Of a stretch of 64,000 nucleotides of DNA, positions 8,858-18,530 are shown in pieces. The stretch is from the NCBI RefSeq assembly GCF_025264665.1, contig NZ_CP073697.1, positions 4,381,628 through 4,445,627 on the forward strand. Reading direction: 5' to 3'. The notes beneath the pieces were generated by a model. It saw nothing but the letters and a program-made list of their open reading frames with translations. It searched no databases and was not told the DNA's origin. Origin of the DNA: Edaphobacter flagellatus. Lineage in GTDB: Bacteria > Acidobacteriota > Terriglobia > Terriglobales > Acidobacteriaceae. Position 1 is the stretch's first letter. Each line of letters starts with the position of its first letter. The translations under genes were made by a program, and so were the position numbers.

Positions 8858-10033
8858 ATGACGGCTGTCGAAGGCAGGGTGCGTGAAGCGCATCGAAAAC
8901 GGTTCGAACAAGAAGGCAAAATCTATTCTGCGCCCGCGCGAGTCAATCTGATTGGCGAGCATACGGATTACACAGGCGGCCTGGTGATGCCGATGGCGAT
9001 CGGTTTTCACACTGTAGCTGCGATCAGTCCGCGCCAGGATGGCCGCGCTATTTTTTCTTCTGCCAATTACGGCGAGGTGCGTGAGTTCGATATTGCTTCG
9101 TTGGACAAGCAGCCGACGCGTCACTGGAGCGACTATCCGGCTGGGGTTGTGTGGAGCTTGAAGCAATCGGCCCTGACACCCGCTGGCTTCGATATGAGCC
9201 TTGAAGGTGATGTTCCGCTTGGCGCCGGACTCAGTTCATCGGCTTCGGTCGAGGTTGCGGTTGCGGTTGCGATTCTTTCGCAGATGGGACGAAAGCTTCC
9301 GCTTGAGGAGTTGGCTCCATTGTGTCGACGTGCTGAGAATGAATATGTTGGCGCGAAGAGCGGCATCATGGACCAGTTCATCGTAGCCGGAGGTGTTGAG
9401 CATCGCGCGATGATGCTGGATTGCCGCTCGCTCGAATATGATCTGCTGCCATTACCGGAAGAGGTTTGCATTGTGATTGCCAACTCGATGGTGAGGCACT
9501 CCGTGGCGACCGGCGATTATGGCAATCGGCGCGACGAGGTGGAAGCAGGACAGGCAGTGCTGCGCCGCGAGAAGCCAGGAATTGAGCTTCTGCGCGATGC
9601 GACGCTTGCTGATCTTGTGGCTTGTCGCGACAAGATGTCTCCGGAAAGCTTTGCCAGGTGCAAGCACATCATTACAGAGAACGCGCGCGTTCTGGCTGCA
9701 CGTGAAGCTCTGCTAGCGAGCGATATGAAGCGGTTCGGCGAATTGATGGTAGAGGCGCATGCAAGCATGCGCGATGATTTTGCGGCCAGTTGCGCCGAGG
9801 TCGATATGCTGGTCGAGATTGCTAACCGGCAGCAGGGCTGTTTTGGTGCGAGGATCACGGGTGGTGGTTTCGGCGGCTGTACGGTGAATGTTGTGAAGGC
9901 CGAGCTGGCGGATGCGTTTGTGGAGCAGGTGAAGCAGGAGTACGAGCGGGCGGTGGGCATCAAGGCGGATTGTTTTATTTCGTCGCCTTCGGACGGCGCG
10001 CTTGCTTTGGCGGCAAAGGGTGGTGCTGCATGA
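8858..10033 (+). CDS. galK: Galactokinase
   Basis: A 391-residue GHMP kinase phosphorylating galactose at C1 (Leloir pathway). The galactokinase signature [12 protein letters not shown] spans 30-41, the ATP-binding GHMP motif is [13 protein letters not shown], and the C-terminal motif is [14 protein letters not shown]. The length is typical. It overlaps galT by ATGA and so is translationally coupled to it. No galE or mutarotase is nearby in this window. Confidence 0.96.
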   Translation: MTAVEGRVREAHRKRFEQEGKIYSAPARVNLIGEHTDYTGGLVMPMAIGFHTVAAISPRQDGRAIFSSANYGEVREFDIASLDKQPTRHWSDYPAGVVWSLKQSALTPAGFDMSLEGDVPLGAGLSSSASVEVAVAVAILSQMGRKLPLEELAPLCRRAENEYVGAKSGIMDQFIVAGGVEHRAMMLDCRSLEYDLLPLPEEVCIVIANSMVRHSVATGDYGNRRDEVEAGQAVLRREKPGIELLRDATLADLVACRDKMSPESFARCKHIITENARVLAAREALLASDMKRFGELMVEAHASMRDDFAASCAEVDMLVEIANRQQGCFGARITGGGFGGCTVNVVKAELADAFVEQVKQEYERAVGIKADCFISSPSDGALALAAKGGAA

Positions 10034-11085
10034 GTTCGTTGAATCCGCAACTGAATCCGCTGGCGCAGCAGAATCCGCATCGCCGGTTCAATCCGCTGAA
10101 GCGGGAATGGGTGCTGGTTTCGCCTCATCGGACACAGAGGCCGTGGCAAGGGCAAGTGGAGAAGCCTGCGCAGGCTTTAGTTGCGAGCTACGATCCGGAA
10201 TGCTATCTCTGCCCGGGGAATAAGCGCGCTGGCGGGCTGCAGACGGACAAGTATACGAGCACGTATGTGTTTGAGAACGACTTTGCGGCGCTCAAGCCGG
10301 ATGCTCCGCGTTTTCGCGAGGACGAGGGCGGTCAGGGCTTACTGATCGCCGAGGGGGAGAGCGGTGTCTGTCGCGTGATCTGTTTTTCGCCGCGGCACGA
10401 TCTGACGCTGGCGAAGATGGAGGTCGCAGACATCCGCAAGGTGGTCGATCTTTGGGATGCGCAGATGCGGGAGCTTGGCGGCCGCGATGACATCCGCTAC
10501 GTTCAGGTCTTCGAGAATCGCGGCGCGATGATGGGAGCGAGCAATCCGCATCCGCATGGTCAGATCTGGGCGAGCCGTTCGGTGCCGAATGAAGCGGTTG
10601 TGGAGCAGGCGGCGCAGGCGGTCTATCTGAAGGAACATGGATGCTGTCTGTTGTGTGCGTATCGCAAGCTTGAGGTAAAGCTGGGCGAGCGAGTGATTGC
10701 ATCGAACGGCAGCTTTGTGGCGGTGGTGCCTTTCTGGGCGGTGTGGCCGTTTGAGGTGATGATTCTACCGGTCCGGCATGTTGCGGATCTTGAGGCGCTG
10801 ACTGCGGCTGAGCGGGACGATCTGGCTGCGATGTTGAAGCTGGTGACTTCGACGTACGACAAGGTTTTCGACGCTCCGTTTCCTTACTCGATGGGGCTGC
10901 ATCCGCAGCCGTTCGATGGAGAGGAGCATCCGGAGTGGCACTTTCATCTGCACTTTTATCCGCCGCTGCTGCGGTCGGCGACGGTGCGGAAGTTCATGGT
11001 GGGTTTTGAGCTGCTGGGCTCGCCACAGCGGGATATTACGCCGGAGTCTGCGGCGGAGACGCTGCGGGTGGCCAAGGAGAAGTAG
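10030..11085 (+). CDS. galT: Galactose-1-phosphate uridylyltransferase
   Basis: A 351-residue HIT-superfamily enzyme exchanging galactose-1-phosphate with UDP-glucose. The catalytic segment is NPHPHGQIW, with the second His of HPH as the uridylylated residue, and the downstream [13 protein letters not shown] motif matches GalT. Cys pairs CYLC and CCLLC could bind zinc. The ATG at 10030 shares bases with the galK stop, and the open frame upstream of it lies inside galK. It is the last gene of the galKT pair; a repeat-rich gap follows. Confidence 0.96.
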   Translation: MSSLNPQLNPLAQQNPHRRFNPLKREWVLVSPHRTQRPWQGQVEKPAQALVASYDPECYLCPGNKRAGGLQTDKYTSTYVFENDFAALKPDAPRFREDEGGQGLLIAEGESGVCRVICFSPRHDLTLAKMEVADIRKVVDLWDAQMRELGGRDDIRYVQVFENRGAMMGASNPHPHGQIWASRSVPNEAVVEQAAQAVYLKEHGCCLLCAYRKLEVKLGERVIASNGSFVAVVPFWAVWPFEVMILPVRHVADLEALTAAERDDLAAMLKLVTSTYDKVFDAPFPYSMGLHPQPFDGEEHPEWHFHLHFYPPLLRSATVRKFMVGFELLGSPQRDITPESAAETLRVAKEK

Positions 11086-11631
11086 TCCCCATCCCCCCCG
11101 TACGTTTTTGTGCAAAGTATTCATTGCACATGGTTTATAGGTGTAGTGTCTAACTTGTTCCGAATGAATATTTTAGGTGTAAAGTATTCATTCGTAATAG
11201 TTTAGGGGCGCATTTCGATAGCCAAACAAGCATTTGAGGATCGTACCCGCGAGGAGCGATCCGAATCGTCATCTGGACTTAATAGGAATGATTTAAGTAT
11301 ACCGGATGGGGTGAAACTCATCGGCAGATGGATGTTATTGAAATCGCGGCGGTTTATGCGATTCACCCCTTGACAGGATTTTTGTTGAAAACAGTTGGGT
11401 GGCTTTGAGCAAGAAATGACCTCACGGACTAAAACCCTTTCTCTTCGCGAATATGCGCTGCACGGCTGAGGGCGTGCTCTTAACAGAACCAAGATTCTTT
11501 TGAGAAGGCGGGAATGTTGTGCGGATAAGACTCCTGCAAAAACAGGAGTCATGCCGAAGGACACAACCTCTCTGAGAAATATGCAGAGCGGGGCTGCTGA
11601 ATGGAATTACATGGAGACCAGGAGCGTGGTG
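11086..11631. other. Intergenic region with repeats and a hairpin, no gene seen
   Basis: This gap of about 550 bases between galT and the YncE/phosphoesterase gene has no credible reading frame. Its first 110 bases hold repeat blocks (11088-11122 and two inverted repeats). A perfect hairpin GACTCCTG / CAGGAGTC lies at 11529-11550 with a six-base loop, 80 bases before the next start, and could be a leader structure. No clear promoter was recognised. Confidence 0.6.
11088..11200 (+). repeat. Dispersed intergenic repeat with two inverted repeats
   Basis: The block starts GTCCCCATCCC and continues to TTTGTGCAAAGTATTC, matching the window's left end in inverted orientation. Within it, TGTGCAA (11109-11115) and TTGCACA (11124-11130) form an inverted repeat around eight bases. 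CGAATGAATA (11161-11170) and TATTCATTCG (11185-11194) form a perfect ten-base one around 14 bases. The 12-mer AAAGTATTCATT occurs at 11114 and 11181. It may be a multi-copy repeat or a regulator-binding cluster. Confidence 0.5.
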
Positions 11632-14484
11632 ATGGCAATTAGGAAGGTAAGTCCGCTGGTATGGGTGGCAGCGGCTCTGGTGGTTGCGGGTGGTGCGGCA
11701 CGTGGATGGGCACAAGAGGGGCAGAAGGCGATCGATCTGCCGACAAGCAAGCAGCTTCTGCCTCCGGCTCCAGGTGATCCTCAGAGATTGAACAGCCTTC
11801 CACTATCGATAGCTGTCTCTCCAGACAAGCGCTATGTGGTGACGGTGAATGCCGGGTACGGCACGTATGAATCCAGATACATGCAGTCGCTGGCGGTGCT
11901 GGATACACAGACGGGGAAGGTGGAGGACTTTCCTGATGACTGGACGGTGGTGGGAGCGAAGCAGACGCTTTACTCAGGGTTAGCGTTCAGCGGAGATGGC
12001 AGGCACATCTATGCGAGCCTTGGTTCGGAGACGGACCCTGAGGGCGGCAGCGAAAAGAAGATTGGCAGCGGCATCATCGTATATGGATTTCATGATGGGA
12101 AGATTGCCCGTGAGAAGTTTCTGAAGATTCCGATGCAGCAGCTTGCTGCGGGGCGGAAGACTTCGCTGATCGATGGCAAGGAAGGGGACAAGGGGATTCC
12201 GTTTCCGGCAGCCATTGCGGTGATCGGTAAGCCGGGAGCGGAGCAGTTGCTGGTGGCCGGCAATCTGACCGACGATGTGTGGCTGATGGACGCGTCGACG
12301 GGCGTGATCGAGAAGCGGTTCGATCTGGCGGAGACGAACGCGGTGCCGAGCGTGTATCCGGTGGGGCTGGCTGTGACTGCAGACCAGACGAGGGCATTTG
12401 TAGCGTTGTGGAATGCGTCGGAGGTGGTGGAGCTGAATCTGCAGAAGGGAACGGTGGGGCGCAAACTGGCTCTGCTGAAGCCGAAGAGCGCGATTGCTGC
12501 GGGTACGCATCCGTATGCGCTGGAGATCGCTCCCAATGGCAGGGTGCTGTATGTTGCGCTGGCGAACCGTGATGCGGTGGCTGCGGTGGGGATCGACAAG
12601 GGGCAGTTTGCGGTAAAGGGATACTTCGATACACGGTTGCCGGGGCAGAGCTACTTTGGTGCAGAGCCGGATGCGCTTGCGGTTTCGGCCGACGGCAAGA
12701 GGTTGTATGTGGGCAATCAGGCGACGGACGCCGTGGCAGTAATGGACACGACGAAGCTGACGGCCAAGACGGCGACGAAGGGCATGGTGGAGCCGGTGGG
12801 TTTTCTGCCCACGGAGTGGATGCCGACGGCGATGACGATGGTGGACGGCAAGCTGTATGTTGCGACGGCGAAGGGGAAGGGCACGGGGCCGAATAATTTT
12901 CCGCAGCGTGTGACGGAGGAGACGAAGGCGAAGTACGGGAAGTCGAAGTCGACTTACATTGGCACGCTGATCTATGGTTCGGTGGCGACGCTGGATGTGG
13001 CGGCGATGGAGAAGGAGCTTCCGAAGTGGACGGCGGAGGTGCTGGAGTCGAATCGGATGAAGGCGGCGGAGGAGAAGATCCGATTTCATGATGGCTCGGA
13101 TAGCCGCATCAAGCATGTGATTTACATCATCAAGGAGAACCGCACGTACGACCAGGTTTTTGGCGATCTGGAGCAGGATGGCAAGCGGGTGGGGAACGGC
13201 GATGCGAGCCTGACGATGTACGGCAAGGACATTACTCCGAACCAGCATGCGCTGGCGCTGCGGTTTGGTGTGATGGACAACTTTTATGACTCGGGTGAGG
13301 TGTCGGGCGACGGGCATGTGTGGTCGACGGCGGCGATTGGTACGGATTATCTGGAGCGCTCGTGGGAGCAGGATTATCGCGGCTCGCAGAGGACGTATGA
13401 CTTTGAGGGTGTGGTTGCGGATGGGTATCCATTGCTGCAGAACATTCCGGATGTGAATGAACCATGGAGCGGCTATCTGTGGGGCAATCTGTCGCGGCAT
13501 GGAAAGACGTATTACCACTTTGGCGAGTACATCTCGTCGACGTTCTGCGACGTGAAGAAGAGCGGCAGCTCGCAGGAGGGCCCGCTGCTGGAAGGGCTGA
13601 AGTGCGCGCGGCCTGCGATCAAGCCGGGTGAGGCGATTCCTGCCCAATGGGGCGGCGGCGTGAACAAGTGGCCGTGGGCGATTCCGATGATCGCAAAGAA
13701 TATTGCGACGAAGCCGGAACTGGTGGGGCATTTCGCGGAGGAGGCCCCGGACTTCAATCTGCGGATTCCGGAGCAGATTCGCGCGGAGATCTTTATGCGC
13801 CATCTGAATACGTGGGCTGCGGATCGCAAGGCTGGCAAAGATACGATGCCGAACTTCATTCTGCTGAGGATGGGCAACGATCATACGGCGGGGACGACTC
13901 CGGGAGGGCCGACGCCAAAGTCGTCGGTTGCGGATAACGATCTGGCGATTGGACGTATCGTCGATGCGGTTTCGCATTCGGCGTACTGGGATGACACGGC
14001 GTTATTCATTCTGGAGGACGATGCACAGAATGGCGCAGACCACGTGGATGCGCATCGGAGCCTGGCGCTGGTGGTAAGCAAGTATGCTCCGAAGCAGGCG
14101 GATGGCGGGGCGTTTGTGGACAGCCGGTTCTATTCGACGGTGAGCATGATTCGGACGATGGAGACGCTGCTGGGCTTGCCGCCGATGAACAATAACGACG
14201 CGTTCAGCTCGATGATGAGCCCGCTGTTTACGGGTGCGGGCGATCAGGCCCCGTTTGTGGCGGACTATACGAATCGCGATAACGGGTTGATCTATACGGC
14301 GAACGAGAAGACGGCGGCGGGGGCGCGGGAGTCGGAGAAGATGGACTTCACGCATGCGGACCGGGCGAATGCACAGAAGCTAAACGTTATCCTATGGAAG
14401 GATGCGATGGGTGGTGCGAAGCCCGTGCCGCAGATGCTTCTGGAGAAGAGGAAGAAGGCAAAGAAGGATGACGATGACGACTAG
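11632..14484 (+). CDS. Exported YncE-like beta-propeller / phosphoesterase fusion protein
   Basis: A 950-residue exported two-domain protein. After a signal peptide, the first half has YncE/YVTN-type propeller repeats such as IAVSPDKRYVVTVN, LEIAPNGRVLYVALAN and LAVSADGKRLYVGN. The second half (about 500-930) is a phosphoesterase of the alkaline-phosphatase/phospholipase C superfamily, with IIKENRTYDQVFGD, SGEVSGDGHVW, GNDHTAG and ILEDDAQNGADHVDAHR as probable metal and active-site blocks. The ATG at 11632 has AGGAG eight bases upstream. Its 3' end overlaps manA by 11 bases. The substrate is unknown; phosphodiesters or phospholipids are possible. The C-terminus ends in a Lys/Asp-rich tail. 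Confidence 0.82.
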   Translation: MAIRKVSPLVWVAAALVVAGGAARGWAQEGQKAIDLPTSKQLLPPAPGDPQRLNSLPLSIAVSPDKRYVVTVNAGYGTYESRYMQSLAVLDTQTGKVEDFPDDWTVVGAKQTLYSGLAFSGDGRHIYASLGSETDPEGGSEKKIGSGIIVYGFHDGKIAREKFLKIPMQQLAAGRKTSLIDGKEGDKGIPFPAAIAVIGKPGAEQLLVAGNLTDDVWLMDASTGVIEKRFDLAETNAVPSVYPVGLAVTADQTRAFVALWNASEVVELNLQKGTVGRKLALLKPKSAIAAGTHPYALEIAPNGRVLYVALANRDAVAAVGIDKGQFAVKGYFDTRLPGQSYFGAEPDALAVSADGKRLYVGNQATDAVAVMDTTKLTAKTATKGMVEPVGFLPTEWMPTAMTMVDGKLYVATAKGKGTGPNNFPQRVTEETKAKYGKSKSTYIGTLIYGSVATLDVAAMEKELPKWTAEVLESNRMKAAEEKIRFHDGSDSRIKHVIYIIKENRTYDQVFGDLEQDGKRVGNGDASLTMYGKDITPNQHALALRFGVMDNFYDSGEVSGDGHVWSTAAIGTDYLERSWEQDYRGSQRTYDFEGVVADGYPLLQNIPDVNEPWSGYLWGNLSRHGKTYYHFGEYISSTFCDVKKSGSSQEGPLLEGLKCARPAIKPGEAIPAQWGGGVNKWPWAIPMIAKNIATKPELVGHFAEEAPDFNLRIPEQIRAEIFMRHLNTWAADRKAGKDTMPNFILLRMGNDHTAGTTPGGPTPKSSVADNDLAIGRIVDAVSHSAYWDDTALFILEDDAQNGADHVDAHRSLALVVSKYAPKQADGGAFVDSRFYSTVSMIRTMETLLGLPPMNNNDAFSSMMSPLFTGAGDQAPFVADYTNRDNGLIYTANEKTAAGARESEKMDFTHADRANAQKLNVILWKDAMGGAKPVPQMLLEKRKKAKKDDDDD

Positions 14485-15388
14485 TGTTGCGCCGTTTCGG
14501 TTGAAGCCGTGGTTTAGCCCTCGGCCGTGGGGAAGGAAAAGTCTGAAGCCGTGGTATGAGGACACGGGCACGACGGAGCTGGTGGGTGAGGCGTGGCTGA
14601 CGGGTCCGCAGTGCGTGGTGGAAGAGGGAGATCTTGAAGGTAAGACGCTGGAGTCGCTCTCACCGAAGCTGGGGGGTGAGTTTCCTCTGCTGGTGAAGCT
14701 GCTGTTTCCAAATGAGAAGCTGTCGGTGCAGGTGCATCCGGATGATGCGCAAGCGCAGGCGGCTGGTGAGGCTCGCGGGAAGACGGAGTGCTGGTATGTG
14801 CTGGAGGCAGAGCCGGGGGCTTCGGTGATGCTGGGGCTGAAGCCGGGTGTCACCACAGAGCAGCTGGCGGCTTCGGTTGCGGATAAAACGATGGAATCGC
14901 TTGTGGAGAAGGTTCCGGTGTCGGTGGGCGATATGTTGTTTGTCGATGCAGGCACGGTGCATGCGATTGGGCCGGGTGTGGTGCTGCTGGAGACGCAGCA
15001 GACGAGCGATGTAACGTATCGGCTGTATGACTATGGGCGACCGCGGGAGCTTCATCTGGAGCAGGGGCTGAAGGTGATTCGTCCGAAGACGGAGGCGGGT
15101 AAGGTGGCTCCGCGACAGATGGATGGGTTCACGCGGCTGATCGAGAAGAAGTACTTCACGGTGGATCGGTTCGATCTGGGGGAGATGGAAGAGCGTCCGA
15201 TCACGCTGGCAGGGCCGGCGTGCCTGGTGGGGATCAAGGGGAATGTCTGGGTGATCACTCCGGGAGAAGAGATCGAGCTGGAGCCGGGGAAGGCCGTAGT
15301 GATTCCTGAGGGTACGGGCGAAGTGATCGTGGAAGCGGAGAAAGCTGCCAGTTTTGTGCGTTGTGTGGCTCCGCCGCGTGCTTCGTAG
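14474..15388 (+). CDS. manA: Mannose-6-phosphate isomerase, class I
   Basis: A 304-residue cupin isomerase interconverting mannose-6-phosphate and fructose-6-phosphate. The zinc-site segments are SVQVHPDDAQA and GTVHAIGPG, and the family hallmark TSDVTYRLYDYGRP is present. The protein is shorter than enterobacterial ManA and resembles the compact form common in Firmicutes and acidobacteria. The ATG at 14474 has AGAAGG six bases upstream and lies inside the 3' end of the preceding gene, so the two are coupled. It ends before a bidirectional terminator. Its product feeds pgi nearby. Confidence 0.9.
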   Translation: MTTSVAPFRLKPWFSPRPWGRKSLKPWYEDTGTTELVGEAWLTGPQCVVEEGDLEGKTLESLSPKLGGEFPLLVKLLFPNEKLSVQVHPDDAQAQAAGEARGKTECWYVLEAEPGASVMLGLKPGVTTEQLAASVADKTMESLVEKVPVSVGDMLFVDAGTVHAIGPGVVLLETQQTSDVTYRLYDYGRPRELHLEQGLKVIRPKTEAGKVAPRQMDGFTRLIEKKYFTVDRFDLGEMEERPITLAGPACLVGIKGNVWVITPGEEIELEPGKAVVIPEGTGEVIVEAEKAASFVRCVAPPRAS

Positions 15389-15400
15389 AAGTTCGTAGCA

Positions 15401-15446
15401 GAATAAAAAAGCCCCACGCCTCCATAGGAGATGTGGGGCTTCGATT
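15401..15446. terminator. Bidirectional terminator between manA and the IclR gene
   Basis: GCCCCAC (15411-15417) pairs with GTGGGGC (15433-15439), with an inner CTCC/GGAG pairing. An A-tract precedes it and a T-rich stretch follows, so it can end transcripts from both convergent genes. Confidence 0.85.
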
Positions 15447-15458
15447 TTGTGTGAGCGG

Positions 15459-16316
15459 CTAGCGGAGAAAGACGGCCAGCTCGTTTGCTGCTGCTCGTAG
15501 ATGCGGGAGGAAGCGTGTCTGCATCTCGAGGGTAGAGATGCGGGGGGCGTTCCCGCTCAGGTTGATGGTGGCGACGGCGCGTCCGTTGGGAGCGAAGACA
15601 GGGACGGCGAGTGAGCGGAGGCCGACCTCGTACTCCTGATCGCAGAGCGCGTAGCCGTTGCGACGGGTATTGCGAAGAAGGAGACGCAGCTTTTCAACCG
15701 AGGTTACGGTGCGCGTGGTGAAGGGGGTAAGGGCGACGCGAGCGAGGTACGCCTCGAGCTGGTCGGCGGGCAGGTAGGCGAGCAGGATGCGTCCCATGCT
15801 GGTGCAATAGGCAGGCAGGCGGCTGCCGATATGGAGGTCGACGGCCATGACGCGGTTGACGGTGGAGCGGGCGACGTAGACGATGTCGTCGCCGTCGAGA
15901 GTGGCCAGAGAGAAGGACTCGCGGAGCTGCGCGGACATGCGCTCCAGGATGGGCTGTGCGGCCGAGGAGAGCGTGTTGGAGGCGGTGTAGGTATGCGAGA
16001 GGGTGAGCATACGCGGGCGCAGGGAGTAGCGCGAGCCGTCCTCGGCTCCGGCGAAGCCAAGCTTGGTGAGGGTGTAGAGACAGCGGCGAACGGCGGCGCG
16101 GGAGAGTCCGGTGCGCACGCTGAGCTGCGAGATGGTCATCTGCGGGTTCTGTTGCGTAAAGGCCTGAATGACAATGAGGCCGCGCGCAAGCGAGGTCATG
16201 AAGTTGGGGTCGCCGGTGAAGACGTCGAGGGAGGACGCAGGTGTTGGCTTGGTTGCAGCAGGCGGCGCAGCGGGAGGAGGAGTTGCAGCGGCCGTAGGAC
16301 GAGTGGCTAGGCTCAT
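15459..16316 (-). CDS. IclR-family transcriptional regulator
   Basis: A 285-residue DNA-binding repressor or activator. After an Ala/Pro/Thr-rich leader, a winged helix-turn-helix is seen in QMTISQLSVRTGLSRAAVRR, followed by an IclR effector domain (about 120-280) with GDDIVYVARS, CTSMGRILLAYL and GLRSLAVPV. The pattern is closest to the PcaU/PobR/PcaR group that responds to aromatic acids, but no aromatic degradation gene is visible, and the neighbours are manA and pgi. The ATG at 16316 has GGAAAGGGA upstream. It may also autoregulate from the 475-base gap before pgi. Confidence 0.88.
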   Translation of the reverse strand: MSLATRPTAAATPPPAAPPAATKPTPASSLDVFTGDPNFMTSLARGLIVIQAFTQQNPQMTISQLSVRTGLSRAAVRRCLYTLTKLGFAGAEDGSRYSLRPRMLTLSHTYTASNTLSSAAQPILERMSAQLRESFSLATLDGDDIVYVARSTVNRVMAVDLHIGSRLPAYCTSMGRILLAYLPADQLEAYLARVALTPFTTRTVTSVEKLRLLLRNTRRNGYALCDQEYEVGLRSLAVPVFAPNGRAVATINLSGNAPRISTLEMQTRFLPHLRAAANELAVFLR

Positions 16317-16791
16317 GAGTCCCTTTCCTGGGCGGCTGCCGCACGACACAAAAGTGGGGCGATAGCCGATCTACACATACGATAAACGCACGATTTTGTT
16401 TGATGCAACAATTCCGTGCATGTTGAGCGATAATCGCCCTTTGTTGATTGAGGAATGATACTGAGAACTTCGCGCTTGTTTCCCGAGAGTCATCCTGGCA
16501 AAAAATGAGAGGTTTCGTCGTCGCACTCCGTTCGCTCGGAATGACGGTTTTAGGGAGAATCTTGCCAAGGGTTGGATAGCTTGATGTCTTAGAGGAACAG
16601 CAATGTGTTTCGAGAAACTTTTCGGCGCGGAAGTTGGTCTGCGTTCAAGCCCACGACATACTTCGGCTCTACACTAGAACTGATTTGCATCGATCCAAAG
16701 TTGGTTAAGTCTCTATCTGCAGTCCAAATGATTTTTGGTAGGGGCCAGTGATGGAGAGTAAAGAGGAAGTCGAAAAAGGAGAAACGAACGT
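16317..16791. other. Divergent intergenic region between the IclR gene and pgi
   Basis: No gene is seen here. The IclR-proximal part is AT-rich and is where its promoter and operator would be expected. The middle holds the GTCAT...ATGAC repeat (16489-16545). The pgi-proximal end has the purine-rich AAAAAGGAGAAACG that provides the pgi ribosome binding site. Confidence 0.6.
16489..16545. repeat. Intergenic repeat bounded by GTCAT and ATGAC
   Basis: The 57-base element begins GTCATCCTGG and ends GCTCGGAATGAC, so its ends are short inverted repeats. From memory, elements of the form GTCATCCTGA...CGGAATGAC are frequent between genes of Acidobacteriaceae. It is non-coding here. Genome-wide copies would confirm it. 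Confidence 0.45.
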
Positions 16792-18426
16792 ATGACGGCA
16801 ATAAAGACAGTACCCCTGATGGAGCGCGCGGCCTGGAAGGCTTTGAAGAGCCATGCTGATCAGATTCGTGGCAGGCATCTGCGTGAGTTGTTTGCAGAGG
16901 ATTCGGGGCGCGGCGAGCGGCTGACTCTTGAGGCCGCGGGGCTGTTCGTCGACTACTCGAAGAACCGGATTACGGACGAGACGCTTCGGCTGCTGGTGGC
17001 TCTGGCCGAGGAGTCGGGACTGAAGGCTCGTACGGAGGCGATGTTTACCGGAGAGAAGATCAACATCACGGAAAACCGCGCTGTGCTGCACGTTGCATTG
17101 CGTGCGCCGAAAACGGAGAAGATCTTCGTTGATGGCGAGGATGTTGTTCCGGGTGTTCATGAGGTGCTGGACAAGATGGCGGGGTTCGCCAATCGCATTC
17201 GCAGTGGCGAATGGAAGGGTCATACGGGCAAGCGGATCAAGAATGTCGTGAACATCGGCATTGGTGGTTCGGACCTGGGGCCGGTGATGGCATATGAGGC
17301 GCTGAAGTATTATTCGGACCGCAACCTGACGTTCCGCTTTGTATCGAATGTGGATGGCACGGACTTTGCCGAGGCGGTGGTCGATCTCGATCCTGAAGAG
17401 ACGCTGTTCCTTGTGGCTTCGAAGACGTTCACGACGCTGGAGACGATGACGAATGCGCATACGGCGCGTGACTGGGCATTGCTGAAGCTGAAGGACGAGA
17501 AGGCGGTGGCGAAGCACTTCGTCGCTATCTCGACGAATGCGAAGGAAGTCGAGAAGTTCGGCATCGATACGGCGAACATGTTCGGTTTCTGGGACTGGGT
17601 CGGCGGACGCTACTCGATGGATTCGGCGATTGGGTTGTCGACGATGATTGCGATCGGGCCGGAGAACTTCAGCGAGCTGTTGGCGGGCTTTCATGCGATG
17701 GATGTGCACTTCAGAACGACGCCGATCGAGAAGAACATACCGGCGTTACTGGGGCTGCTGACAGTCTGGTATACGGAGTTCTTCGATGCGCAGACGCAGG
17801 CGGTGCTGCCGTATGAGCAGTATCTGAAGCGCTTTCCGGCGTATTTACAGCAGCTGACAATGGAGTCGAACGGCAAGCATGTGACGCTGGACGGGACGAC
17901 CGTGGATTATCAGACAGGGCCGATTTACTGGGGTGAGCCGGGAACGAATGGGCAGCACTCGTTCTATCAGCTGATCCACCAGGGAACACGCCTGATTCCC
18001 TGTGATTTTATTGGGTTTTCGAAGACGCTGAATCCACTGGGCCGGCACCACGACATGTTGATGGCCAATGTATTTGCTCAGGCTGAAGCCCTGGCTTATG
18101 GCAAGACGGCGGAGCAGGTGAAGGCTGAAGGGACGCCGGATTGGCTGGTTCCGCATCGCGTGTTTGAAGGGAATCGTCCTTCGAATACGATCCTTGCGGA
18201 GAAGTTGACGCCGAGGGTGCTTGGCTCACTGGTGGCGTTGTATGAGCATGCAGTGTTCACGCAGGGCGTGGTGTGGAACATCGATTCGTTCGACCAGTGG
18301 GGCGTGGAACTGGGCAAGGTGCTGGCGACGAAGATCCTGGGCGAGCTTGAGGCCAAGGACGAGCCGAAGCTGGCGCATGACAGCTCGACGACGAACCTGA
18401 TTCAACGGTATCGGAAGACGAAGTAG
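16792..18426 (+). CDS. pgi: Glucose-6-phosphate isomerase
   Basis: A 544-residue glycolytic and gluconeogenic isomerase of the long bacterial PGI type. The sugar-phosphate site is [16 protein letters not shown], and [13 protein letters not shown] and the C-terminal [17 protein letters not shown] are classic signatures with the catalytic Lys near the end. The ATG at 16792 is preceded by AAGGAG. The gene is followed by a strong terminator. With manA it links mannose- and galactose-derived carbon to fructose-6-phosphate. Confidence 0.97.
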   Translation: MTAIKTVPLMERAAWKALKSHADQIRGRHLRELFAEDSGRGERLTLEAAGLFVDYSKNRITDETLRLLVALAEESGLKARTEAMFTGEKINITENRAVLHVALRAPKTEKIFVDGEDVVPGVHEVLDKMAGFANRIRSGEWKGHTGKRIKNVVNIGIGGSDLGPVMAYEALKYYSDRNLTFRFVSNVDGTDFAEAVVDLDPEETLFLVASKTFTTLETMTNAHTARDWALLKLKDEKAVAKHFVAISTNAKEVEKFGIDTANMFGFWDWVGGRYSMDSAIGLSTMIAIGPENFSELLAGFHAMDVHFRTTPIEKNIPALLGLLTVWYTEFFDAQTQAVLPYEQYLKRFPAYLQQLTMESNGKHVTLDGTTVDYQTGPIYWGEPGTNGQHSFYQLIHQGTRLIPCDFIGFSKTLNPLGRHHDMLMANVFAQAEALAYGKTAEQVKAEGTPDWLVPHRVFEGNRPSNTILAEKLTPRVLGSLVALYEHAVFTQGVVWNIDSFDQWGVELGKVLATKILGELEAKDEPKLAHDSSTTNLIQRYRKTK

Positions 18427-18441
18427 GTTGGTGATGTCAGG

Positions 18442-18475
18442 AAGCCCCGGATGCGTCCGGGGCTTTTCTTTTTTG
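18442..18475 (+). terminator. Rho-independent terminator after pgi
   Basis: AGCCCCGGA (18443-18451) pairs with TCCGGGGCT (18456-18464) around a four-base loop and is followed by TTTTCTTTTTT. It lies 16 bases after the pgi stop. Confidence 0.92.
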
Positions 18476-18530
18476 ACTATTGAGGAGGAAAGGAAAGTAG
18501 ATTCCTCCGTTTCGCTATGGAATGACACGT

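Noticed and set aside
11980..13977. A 665-residue minus-strand open frame across the propeller-phosphoesterase gene
   Set aside because: It is rich in Arg, His and Leu with no domain motif, which is typical of the antisense frame of a GC-rich gene, and the plus-strand protein is well supported.
16705..17709. A 334-residue minus-strand frame opposite pgi
   Set aside because: It is the antisense of a clear pgi gene and shows no family signature.
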